DNA of 8,227 nucleotides from Flavobacteriales bacterium (GTDB lineage: Bacteria > Bacteroidota > Bacteroidia > Flavobacteriales_D > Sanyastnellaceae): the NCBI GenBank assembly GCA_947464885.1, contig CANHYZ010000074.1, forward strand, positions 1-8,227, in the 5' to 3' direction. How positions within the stretch are numbered: position 1 is the first letter of the stretch; every line of letters starts with the position of its first letter. A model generated the notes under the pieces. It saw only the letters and a program-made list of their open reading frames with translations, did no database searches and was not told where the DNA came from. Shown here piece after piece: positions 1 through 6,313 of the stretch. Position numbers and translations under genes: made by a program.

Positions 1-2403
1 AAGCTGTGGAAACAGAAGCTGTTTACGGATATCGGTATTTACGCGGCAGAGTTTAGAGGGAATGACGTCTACCTGGTGATTACGCTGAAAGAATCACCGC
101 GCATGACCAAGTATGTCATCAACGGAATTAAAAAATCGGAAGCCGACAACTTGCGTGAAAAACTTGACCTGCGCACCATGACGATCAGCACGGATAACGT
201 CAAGAACAACGCTATAAAAACCATCAAGGACTACTACATCGATAAGGGCTACTACGGGGCAACCATAAGCATTACCGAGCGTGAAGATGCCACTTTGCAA
301 AATGGCGTCATACTCGAGTTCGACATTAATCGCGGCGACCGTGTGAAGATTGAAGAAATCGTCATTGAGGGCGCCGGCATTGCACAAGAGACCAAAGACT
401 TTTTCTTCATCAAAGGAAAAAAACCTCAGCCCGTGATGAGTGTCAGCACCATCAAACGGACAATGAAGGAAACCAAAGAACGCGACTGGTCACGCGTTTT
501 CAAATCGTCGAAATTCATTGAAGAAAAATACGAAGAGGACAAGCAGAAGATCATTGCGAAATACAACAAGAAGGGATTTCGTAATGCCAAAATTGCCTAT
601 GATTCCGTTTACGTCATCAACAGTGAACGCGTCGGCATCTACATGAAAATCGAGGAGGACAAGCGATTCTATTTCCGCAACATCAACTTCGTAGGTAACA
701 CCAAATACACCACAGGTCGTCTGGATAGTGTATTGAACATTCGCCGAGGCGATATCTACAACCTTGAACAACTGGAGACGCGTCTCAATTTCAATCCGCA
801 AGGAATCGATCTTTCATCGCTATACACCGATGATGGGTACCTCGCCTTCTATGCTTTTCCGGTGGAAACGTTGGTTGATCCCGACAGTATCGACATCGAG
901 ATTCGCATGAACGAAGGAAAACAATTCCGTATCGGACGTGTGGGTATCAGCGGCAACACCAAGACGAATGACCATGTGATTTTCCGTGAACTCCGGACTC
1001 GACCCGGTGAGCTGTTTAACCGCAGCGACATCATTCGTACTCAACGCGAATTGGCCTCCCTCGGCTATTTCAATCAGGAGGCTTTTGACGTCCGCACCAA
1101 TCCACGACCTGATGAAGGCCTGGTGGATCTGGAGTATGTCCTGGAAGAAAAACCCAACGACCAGATCCAACTCAGTGGCGGCTGGGGCGGCGGAAGAGTT
1201 GTAGGCTCGCTGCAACTGAGCTTCACCAACTTCTCGATGCGCAACTTTTTCAAGGCCGAAAGCTGGAGTCCTCTGCCTACGGGCGATGGACAGCGTCTTT
1301 CACTCAGCGCATCCTCCAACGGAACATTCTTTCAATCGTACAACATCTCGTTTACAGAACCGTGGTTGGGTGGAAAGAAGCCGACCTCGTTGAGTGTGTC
1401 GTCGAGCATCTCCCGTCAAACCAACGGACAGCTTAAGAAGCTGCGTCAAAGCGATTTGGATAACAGTGCATTCTTGCGTGAAAATTATCAAGTTGGCGAC
1501 GACAACCCGAATTTGCAGGAGCTGAAAGTTATCGGTGGATCGGTAAGTATCGGAACACGTCTGCAGCGTCCTGACGACTATTTCGTGTTGTACACGGGGG
1601 TTTCCTATCAGAAATTCATCCTCAACAATTATCGGGCGTTCTTTGGTGACTTCTCCAACGGTATCGCCAACAACCTGGCCTACAACTTCACGCTTTCACG
1701 CAGCTCCACCAGTGAGCCAATCTATCCTACATACGGTTCACAGATTACGTTCACGACCAAGATTACGCCGCCCTATAAATTGCTTCAAGAGAAGTTTGGC
1801 GGAAAAACATTTGACTACGAAAACATGAGCCTGGAAGAGCGTTTCAAATTTGTAGAGTACTACAAAATGAAAATCACCGCTCATTGGTATACGGCGCTCA
1901 ACAAGCATAAGGACCGCAAATTCGTGCTTCACACCAATGTGGGCTTAGGGTTTATCGGCGCTTACAACAAAGACCTTGGCCTTACACCCTTCGAACGTTT
2001 TTACCTCGGTGGAGTTTATCTGAGTGGCTTCCTGCTTGATGGACGTGAAATCGTGAACTTGCGCGGGTATGATGATTTGACCCTGACCTCTCCGAACCAA
2101 AACACGGGAGCTCCGGCCATCGCCAAATACAGCGCTGAACTGCGCTATCCGCTGTCGACCAACCCGAGTGCAACCATTTTTATGATGGCATTTGCAGAGG
2201 CGGGCAATACCTGGAGTGATTTGCGGTTATTCAACCCCTACCAAGTCTATCGTTCGGCAGGAACCGGATTGCGCATTTTCCTACCGATGTTCGGTTTGCT
2301 TGGATTTGATTACGGATGGAGACTAGACGACTTACCGAATTATCCCAACATGGCCCGCGGACAATTCCACTTCTCCATCGGTATGAATATGGGTGAATTA
2401 TAA
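1..2403 (+). CDS. bamA: Outer-membrane protein assembly factor BamA (5' partial)
   Basis: BamA is the Omp85-family barrel that folds and inserts beta-barrel proteins into the outer membrane, using periplasmic POTRA domains to receive substrates. The frame is open from base 1, so the signal peptide and most of POTRA1 lie upstream; 800 residues are visible. By eye, POTRA2 covers about residues 33-112, POTRA3 115-219 (with the Lys-rich stretch around FKSSKFIEEKYEEDK), POTRA4 223-307 and POTRA5 310-387; the rest is the barrel. NFNPQGIDLSSLY in POTRA4 is a hallmark of Bacteroidota BamA. The barrel has FTEPWLGGKKP and the loop-6 motif LRGY at 687-690 (bases 2059-2070), equivalent to the family VRGF/Y motif. 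The protein ends FHFSIGMNMGEL, without the usual terminal aromatic residue. A GTG at 76 is an internal Val, not a start. ompH1 follows after 35 bases, consistent with an operon. The identification is secure. Confidence 0.96.
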   Translation, partial: KLWKQKLFTDIGIYAAEFRGNDVYLVITLKESPRMTKYVINGIKKSEADNLREKLDLRTMTISTDNVKNNAIKTIKDYYIDKGYYGATISITEREDATLQNGVILEFDINRGDRVKIEEIVIEGAGIAQETKDFFFIKGKKPQPVMSVSTIKRTMKETKERDWSRVFKSSKFIEEKYEEDKQKIIAKYNKKGFRNAKIAYDSVYVINSERVGIYMKIEEDKRFYFRNINFVGNTKYTTGRLDSVLNIRRGDIYNLEQLETRLNFNPQGIDLSSLYTDDGYLAFYAFPVETLVDPDSIDIEIRMNEGKQFRIGRVGISGNTKTNDHVIFRELRTRPGELFNRSDIIRTQRELASLGYFNQEAFDVRTNPRPDEGLVDLEYVLEEKPNDQIQLSGGWGGGRVVGSLQLSFTNFSMRNFFKAESWSPLPTGDGQRLSLSASSNGTFFQSYNISFTEPWLGGKKPTSLSVSSSISRQTNGQLKKLRQSDLDNSAFLRENYQVGDDNPNLQELKVIGGSVSIGTRLQRPDDYFVLYTGVSYQKFILNNYRAFFGDFSNGIANNLAYNFTLSRSSTSEPIYPTYGSQITFTTKITPPYKLLQEKFGGKTFDYENMSLEERFKFVEYYKMKITAHWYTALNKHKDRKFVLHTNVGLGFIGAYNKDLGLTPFERFYLGGVYLSGFLLDGREIVNLRGYDDLTLTSPNQNTGAPAIAKYSAELRYPLSTNPSATIFMMAFAEAGNTWSDLRLFNPYQVYRSAGTGLRIFLPMFGLLGFDYGWRLDDLPNYPNMARGQFHFSIGMNMGEL

Positions 2404-2438
2404 ACCGTAAATTCGAACACTTTTAGTTGACATACGCC

Positions 2439-3098
2439 ATGAAATATTTTCTTACGCTCGCACTGTGTATTCTTGGTCTTGCCGTTTCGGCCCAAAAATT
2501 CTCTTACGTCGATACCAAATACATTCTGAGTCATATTCCAGAATACCAGCAAGCACAAGCAGAAATTAATAAGCTTAGTAATCAATGGCAAAAAGACATT
2601 GAGAACAAGTATGAGACGATTGCCAAGTTGGAAACAGCGCTCCAAGCGGAGAAAATTTTGCTCACCGATGAGATGAAGCAAAAACGCGAGGCCGAGATTC
2701 AATCGAAGCGTGAAGAAGCTATGCAAATGCAGACAGCCAAGTTTGGCGTGGATGGTGAGCTTTTTAAAAAGCGAGAAGAATTGATTAAGCCCATCCAAGA
2801 TCAGATTTATGAAGCCATTCAGGAAGTGGCCTCAACCAGCGCCTTGATGGTGGTTTTCGACAAGTCTAACCACAGCAATATGCTCTATACAAATCCCAAG
2901 CACGATATCAGCGATAAAGTGCTTAAGAAAATGGGACTGAAGCCGGGCGAAACGCTCGAGGAGGATGAAGAAGGCGGCGAAGAACAAAACGGGGAAGACA
3001 ATCAGGGCGCCGGCGGAAAAACCGATCCACAAGGTAAAGGCGGAAAAAGCACAGTGCCTTTGAAAGGGGGCGGCGGAACTCCGGTGAAAGACAAATAA
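2439..3098 (+). CDS. Periplasmic chaperone, OmpH/Skp family (first paralogue, with Gly-rich acidic tail)
   Basis: This is a Skp/OmpH-type chaperone of 219 residues, expected to hold unfolded outer-membrane proteins in the periplasm before delivery to BamA. I chose the ATG at 2439 because it starts a clean signal peptide (MKYFLTLALCILGLAVSA, cleavage before QKF). An in-frame TTG at 2427 would only add four residues. After FSYVDTKYILSHIPEYQ comes a long charged helical stretch (about 35-130) that would form the tentacle coiled coil. The closing beta/helix segment is ALMVVFDKSNHSNMLYTNP...ISDKVLKKMGL (about 135-167). From residue 170 on, about 50 residues are low complexity: an acidic run (EEDEEGGEE) followed by a Gly/Lys-rich segment, probably disordered and not part of the Skp fold. 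It lies 35 bases after bamA and 62 before a second family member. The exact equivalence to E. coli Skp is inferred. Confidence 0.9.
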   Translation: MKYFLTLALCILGLAVSAQKFSYVDTKYILSHIPEYQQAQAEINKLSNQWQKDIENKYETIAKLETALQAEKILLTDEMKQKREAEIQSKREEAMQMQTAKFGVDGELFKKREELIKPIQDQIYEAIQEVASTSALMVVFDKSNHSNMLYTNPKHDISDKVLKKMGLKPGETLEEDEEGGEEQNGEDNQGAGGKTDPQGKGGKSTVPLKGGGGTPVKDK

Positions 3099-3108
3099 CT
3101 TCTATGCC

Positions 3109-3116
3109 TACATTTG
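3109..3116 (+). promoter_or_regulatory. Possible Bacteroidota -7 promoter element upstream of ompH2
   Basis: TACATTTG matches the Bacteroidota -7 consensus TAnnTTTG exactly and lies 44 bases before the ompH2 start, in the 62-base gap after ompH1. I find no matching TTTG -33 element at the usual distance upstream. It may be a chance match or a weak internal promoter within the bamA-ompH operon. It also forms the loop of a small TGCC/GGCA hairpin at about 3106-3119, too weak to call separately. Confidence 0.2.
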
Positions 3117-3160
3117 GCACGGAAATTCGTTAAGCGGATTCCCACGATTATCACTTTATT

Positions 3161-3694
3161 ATGACAAAAAAAATCACCTTACTCGCGCTGTTCTGCTGCG
3201 CATTCGTAGCCATTCAGGCTCAAAAACTCGGTCACATCAACGGTCAGCTGCTTGTTGAACACATGCCGGAGTACAAAACAGCCTACGAAGAACTTAACGT
3301 TTACAAGAAGCAATACGAGGATGCTTTGGTAGCCATGCAAACAGAATATGAGAAACTGGTTGCTGACTTTCAAAAAGCCGAGCAAACTGCTCCGAAAGTA
3401 ATTCTTGAAACCAAGGTGAAAGAAATCGAAGCCAAGCGTCAGGGAATTTATGACTTCCAGGAACAAGCCAGCGCCGACGTTTCAGCAGAAGAACAGCGCA
3501 AAATCGAACCGATTTTGAACAAGGCCAAGCAAGCCATCGAAGATGTTGCGAAAGCCAATAACTACACGTACGTCTTCGATGCAGGTGCCGGTTCAATGCT
3601 CTATATGGGCGGTGATGACGTTACCAAACTGGTTTGCACGAAACTCGGAATTCCGGACTTCACCAACGAAGACAAGGAAGCTCCTAAGAAATAA
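3161..3694 (+). CDS. Periplasmic chaperone, OmpH/Skp family (second paralogue)
   Basis: This is a second Skp/OmpH-type chaperone of 177 residues, close to the usual family length. The signal peptide is MTKKITLLALFCCAFVAIQA with cleavage before QKL. The Cys pair at 12-13 is inside the hydrophobic core and is not in a convincing lipobox, so I do not call a lipoprotein. The mature protein begins KLGHINGQLLVEHMPEYK, parallel to FSYVDTKYILSHIPEYQ in the preceding paralogue, then has a helical charged region (about 40-130) and the closing segment YTYVFDAGAGSMLYMGGDDVT...KLGI (135-164). It lacks the Gly-rich tail of its neighbour and ends in a short charged stretch (NEDKEAPKK). The tandem pair downstream of bamA is a common Bacteroidota arrangement and suggests an old duplication. 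An intrinsic terminator follows the stop by about 20 bases. Confidence 0.92.
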   Translation: MTKKITLLALFCCAFVAIQAQKLGHINGQLLVEHMPEYKTAYEELNVYKKQYEDALVAMQTEYEKLVADFQKAEQTAPKVILETKVKEIEAKRQGIYDFQEQASADVSAEEQRKIEPILNKAKQAIEDVAKANNYTYVFDAGAGSMLYMGGDDVTKLVCTKLGIPDFTNEDKEAPKK

Positions 3695-3714
3695 CAACTC
3701 AATTGATTGAGATC

Positions 3715-3745
3715 AAGGCCCGGAATATCTCCGGGCCTTATTTTT
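3715..3745 (+). terminator. Intrinsic terminator after ompH2
   Basis: A perfect 9-bp stem (AAGGCCCGG at 3715-3723 with CCGGGCCTT at 3731-3739) encloses a 7-base loop (AATATCT) and is followed by ATTTTT. This is a textbook rho-independent terminator closing the bamA-ompH-ompH unit. It ends only a few bases before the murI ATG at 3752, so murI expression depends on readthrough or on a promoter I cannot identify. Confidence 0.88.
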
Positions 3746-3751
3746 ATACCC

Positions 3752-4567
3752 ATGACGAATCGTCGCCCCATAGGTATTTTCGACTCCGGCATTGGCGGAC
3801 TAACCGTTGCCGGCGCCATCAAGCGCATTCTGCCCGATGAGTCCATTGTCTATTTCGGCGATACTGCGCACTTGCCTTACGGGGATAAATCCAAAGAACT
3901 CATCGCTCACTACGCGGTCGAAATCACCCAATTTCTGCTCGAGGAAAAAAACTGCAAGGCCATTGTTATTGCGTGCAACACCGCGTCGGCCGCGGCCTAT
4001 GAAGCACTGCGCGACACCTACAAAGGCACTGTTCCCGTTATCAATGTGATTGACCCCATGATTGAAGAAGTCATTGCGGATGAATCACTGCGTAACCTTG
4101 GCATCATCGCCACAAAAACGACCATTGCCAGTGGCGTCTATCAGGAAAAACTTTCTCGCAGAAAACCAAGTCTGCATTATAGCGCGTTAGCTACGCCTTT
4201 GCTGGCGAGTATGATTGAGGAGGGTTTTTACAACAACACCATCAGCCGCGCCGTGCTCGCCGAATACCTCAGTGATCCGCTATTGTCGGGCATCGACGGA
4301 CTCGTATTGGCTTGCACCCATTACCCGCTCATCAAAGACGAAATCAACGCCTACTTCGAAGGAAAGGTGAAGTTGTTTGATTCCGCTGAAGTTGTCGCAC
4401 GTAAGCTGCAGGGGATACTGGAGAAAGAAGATTTACTGGATCGTGATGGTTCGCCACAAGATCACTTTTATGTGTCGGATTACACAGCCGCATTCGAAGC
4501 AGCAACACGCATTTTCTTCCGGGAAAAAGTGAAACTCGAACTTTGCCGATTAGGACTCGACCGTTGA
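3752..4567 (+). CDS. murI: Glutamate racemase
   Basis: MurI converts L-glutamate to D-glutamate, needed for peptidoglycan stem-peptide synthesis by MurD in the cytoplasm. The protein has 271 residues, a normal family length. Key motifs are visible: IGIFDSGIGG with catalytic-site Asp11 and Ser12, YFGDTAHLPYG (34-44), the first catalytic Cys75 in IACNTAS, and the second catalytic Cys188 with His190 in LACTHYPL. The ATG at 3752 gives the expected N-terminus. An in-frame TTG at 3707 would translate through the terminator hairpin and add 15 residues with no family support, so I reject it. No Shine-Dalgarno sequence is evident. The stop codon lies inside the convergent lspA gene (18-bp overlap). 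murI after the ompH pair is a recurrent order in Bacteroidota. Confidence 0.97.
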   Translation: MTNRRPIGIFDSGIGGLTVAGAIKRILPDESIVYFGDTAHLPYGDKSKELIAHYAVEITQFLLEEKNCKAIVIACNTASAAAYEALRDTYKGTVPVINVIDPMIEEVIADESLRNLGIIATKTTIASGVYQEKLSRRKPSLHYSALATPLLASMIEEGFYNNTISRAVLAEYLSDPLLSGIDGLVLACTHYPLIKDEINAYFEGKVKLFDSAEVVARKLQGILEKEDLLDRDGSPQDHFYVSDYTAAFEAATRIFFREKVKLELCRLGLDR

Positions 4568-5224
4568 TTCCGGATTGACCGCCTCAACAGTTTCTTCCGA
4601 AGTTGATTCTGCATCTTCCTTCTTGGGAAAAAACTTCCTCTGAAACAACATGATCAGGATAATGCCAACGGTGATCGCAGCATCCGCCACATTGAATATC
4701 GGTGGGAAGATTTCACTGCGCTCATGTGGTTCACCCCATGGCCAGCGCGCCGTAAAATGAAACATGTCGACGACATTTCCCATCAAGGGTTTGGCATAAC
4801 CTTCATAGTTTAATTCGGCCTTGCCGAAATACATGGTGTAGTCATTAAAGTCGGGATCGTACATGGAGCCACGGTCGAACATCCCGCCGTAGGCCAGACT
4901 ATCAATGATGTTTCCCAAAGCACCGGATACAATCATACTCACGCACACCACGTATCCCCAATGCGCTTTTTCTTTAATGAGTCGATAGAGATACCAGGTG
5001 ATTCCCGAAACAACGATCAAACGAAAAATACTTAGGGTGAGCTTTCCGGCCTCACCGGGAATCATCCAGCCGAAGGCCATTCCCGGATTTTCCACAAACT
5101 GCAAATCCAGCCATCCCGGAATGATTGTTCTGCTCTCGCCGTAATGAAAATTCAACTTCACCCAGATCTTCAGGATTTGATCAAGGGTGATGATGGTCAG
5201 GATGGTCAGTAGTGCTTTTTTCAA
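4550..5224 (-). CDS. lspA: Lipoprotein signal peptidase (signal peptidase II)
   Basis: LspA is the inner-membrane aspartyl protease that cleaves prolipoprotein signal peptides before the lipidated Cys. From the TTG at 5224 it has 224 residues, beginning (L/M)KKALLTILTIITLDQILK as expected for the first membrane helix. Conserved blocks are VENPGMAFG (about 44-52), SGALGNIID with catalytic Asp108, and FNVADAAI with catalytic Asp181. About 40 residues between GNIID and GNVVDM form a periplasmic insertion; as I recall, Bacteroidota LspA commonly carries one, which helps explain the length over the roughly 164 residues of E. coli. The C-terminus is an acidic Glu/Ser/Thr-rich tail after the last helix. 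The frame stays open to an ATG at 5272 and a GTG at 5275, but that extension is encoded by a hairpin and lacks family resemblance, so TTG is my preferred start, with moderate certainty. It follows ileS and dksA-like and overlaps the end of murI. Confidence 0.92.
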   Translation of the reverse strand: MKKALLTILTIITLDQILKIWVKLNFHYGESRTIIPGWLDLQFVENPGMAFGWMIPGEAGKLTLSIFRLIVVSGITWYLYRLIKEKAHWGYVVCVSMIVSGALGNIIDSLAYGGMFDRGSMYDPDFNDYTMYFGKAELNYEGYAKPLMGNVVDMFHFTARWPWGEPHERSEIFPPIFNVADAAITVGIILIMLFQRKFFPKKEDAESTSEETVEAVNPESTVES

Positions 5225-5227
5225 GGG

Positions 5228-5283
5228 AAAATCAAAAGGAAATGGAGTGATACACAGCCTGAGGCCAAGCATCACTCCATTTC
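5228..5283 (-). terminator. 13-bp perfect hairpin with T-rich tail between dksA-like and lspA
   Basis: GAAATGGAGTGAT (5239-5251) and ATCACTCCATTTC (5271-5283) are perfect inverted repeats around a 19-base loop, which holds a small GCC-TGA-GGC inner repeat. Read on the minus strand, the stem is followed by CTTTTGATTTT, so it has the form and orientation of an intrinsic terminator 11 bases after the dksA-like stop. The U-tract is interrupted and the stem is only moderately GC-rich, so partial termination or another leader-RNA role is possible. It ends about 15 bases before the preferred lspA TTG. Confidence 0.65.
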
Positions 5284-5294
5284 AAATTCTGTGA

Positions 5295-6302
5295 TTATTG
5301 CATGTTCTTCGCCTCGATGCTCAGGGTAGCATGAGGAACCAGGCGCAAGCGTTCTTTTGGAATCAACTTACCGGTTACACGGCAAATACCGTAGGTCTTG
5401 TTCTTAATGCGCAATAATGCATTCTCCAAATTCACGATGAATTTCCCCTGACGTGAGGCCAACTGGGAAAGTTCCTCACGGTTCATCGTCTCACTGCCGT
5501 CTTCCATCATTTTGAAGGTCGGTGCAGTATCATCGGTTGAATTATCACCTTCGTGCGAAAGCGACAACTTGAGCTCCTCCAAATCGGATTTCGCTACTTT
5601 CAACTTCTCGTGAATAAGGGTTTCGAACTCCTTGAGGTCCTTATCTGAATATCGTACTTCTGTCATACTCTTCTTTTCTTCCTTTTTAACTACAGGTGCT
5701 GGGGCCGGTTTCGGCTGCACCATCGGCTCTTCTTTCTTCACCACAGGAGCGGGAGCTGGAGCCGGCTTAGGCGCCGGAGCAGGCTTCGCTACCGGAGCAG
5801 GCTTCGGAGCTACAGGCTTTGGAGCCGGCTTGGCTTTCGCTACGGGCTTCGCCTTCACAACAGGCTTCGCCTTAGCAACAGGCTTTGCCTTAACGACAGG
5901 CTTCGCTGCGGGCTTTGCAACTTTCTTAGGGGCAACCTTCTTGGCTACAGGCTTTTTTACTGCCTTTTTCGGCGCAGGTTTCGCCGACTTTTTAACAACG
6001 GCCTTTTTTACCGGCTTCGCTACCTTCTTCACAACCTTAACCGGTTTTGCAGCCTTCTTCACCGGTTTTGCCGTTTTCTTCGGTGCCACTTTCTTGGCTA
6101 CAACTTTTTTAACGGCAGCCTTTTTTACTGCAGGCTTCTTAGCTGCAGGCTTCTTAGCTGCAGGCTTAGCTGTCTTTTTTACTGCCTTTTTAGGAGCTGC
6201 TTTCGCTGCAGGCTTCGCTGCTTTTTTGGCCGGTTTTGCTTTAGAAACAACCTTCTTTACTGCCTTCTTAGGGGCCGGCTTTTTGGCTACTTTCTTTGCC
6301 AT
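5295..6302 (-). CDS. DksA/TraR-family protein with long Lys/Ala/Pro-rich (histone H1-like) N-terminal extension
   Basis: The protein has 335 residues in two parts. Residues 1-212 are almost only Lys, Ala, Pro and Val, with PAAKK/APKKAVKK-type repeats, KAKPV repeats (136-159), Pro/Ala repeats (160-205) and two VVKKEE patches. This resembles the tails of eukaryotic histone H1 and bacterial AlgP/Hc1-type proteins and probably binds nucleic acid or polyanions (inference). Residues 213-335 align with DksA/TraR: a helix from YSDKDLKEFETLI, a tip-like TDDTA segment, a returning helix from LASRQGKFIVNLENALLRI, and a zinc-finger-like end YGICRVTGKL...PHATLSIEAK. Against E. coli DksA the four zinc Cys correspond to Cys307, Thr310, Ser328 and Ala331, so only one remains. 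DksA family members act on RNA polymerase in the secondary channel; whether this one does is unknown. ATG at 6302 lies 11 bases after ileS, implying co-transcription. Met213 could be a second, internal start. Confidence 0.88.
   Translation of the reverse strand: MAKKVAKKPAPKKAVKKVVSKAKPAKKAAKPAAKAAPKKAVKKTAKPAAKKPAAKKPAVKKAAVKKVVAKKVAPKKTAKPVKKAAKPVKVVKKVAKPVKKAVVKKSAKPAPKKAVKKPVAKKVAPKKVAKPAAKPVVKAKPVAKAKPVVKAKPVAKAKPAPKPVAPKPAPVAKPAPAPKPAPAPAPVVKKEEPMVQPKPAPAPVVKKEEKKSMTEVRYSDKDLKEFETLIHEKLKVAKSDLEELKLSLSHEGDNSTDDTAPTFKMMEDGSETMNREELSQLASRQGKFIVNLENALLRIKNKTYGICRVTGKLIPKERLRLVPHATLSIEAKNMQ
5827..5898 (-). repeat. Four 18-bp tandem repeats encoding KAKPV(V/A) units
   Basis: Four adjacent 18-base units on the plus strand (starting at 5827, 5845, 5863 and 5881) follow the pattern GGCTT(C/T)GCCTT followed by ACA- or ACG-ending variants. 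Read on the minus strand they encode alternating VVKAKP and VAKAKP hexapeptides in the low-complexity tail of the DksA-like protein. The units are diverged at several positions, so they are old or under codon drift. Confidence 0.75.
6128..6169 (-). repeat. 15-bp tandem repeat in the Lys/Ala-rich tail
   Basis: CTGCAGGCTTCTTAG occurs twice head to tail (6128-6142 and 6143-6157) and a shortened third copy, CTGCAGGCTTAG, follows at 6158-6169. On the minus strand this encodes the AKPAAKKPAAKKPA segment. The exact identity of the first two units suggests recent slippage or recombination. Confidence 0.8.
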
Positions 6303-6313
6303 GGGTAAGTGAG

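Noticed and set aside
2340..2798. 152-codon minus-strand frame spanning the end of bamA and the start of ompH1
   Set aside because: Leu/Phe-rich shadow of Lys/Glu codons of the Skp helix; spans two well-supported genes on the other strand.
3121..3143. GGAA...TTCC imperfect inverted repeat before ompH2
   Set aside because: Only four paired bases with a long loop and no T-tract; not distinguishable from chance.
3707..3751. Upstream TTG start for murI
   Set aside because: It would translate the terminator stem-loop and add residues unlike the MurI N-terminus; ATG at 3752 gives the normal start.
5252..5270. Hairpin at 5239-5283 as a mobile-element end, MITE or att site
   Set aside because: No flanking direct repeats, no second copy in the window and no transposase; the minus-strand T-rich tail fits a terminator better.
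5275..5280. ATG-GAG-TGA mini-ORF (5280-5272, minus strand) whose stop overlaps the ATG at 5272
   Set aside because: Two codons only and contained in the hairpin arm; more likely a by-product of the inverted repeat than a regulatory upstream ORF.
5632..6312. 226-codon plus-strand frame rich in Gly, Ala, Phe and Thr opposite the DksA-like gene
   Set aside because: It is the complement of the Lys/Ala/Pro codons (GCC/GGC, TTC/GAA patterns); the composition follows from the repeat DNA, and the minus-strand frame ends in a recognisable DksA/TraR domain.
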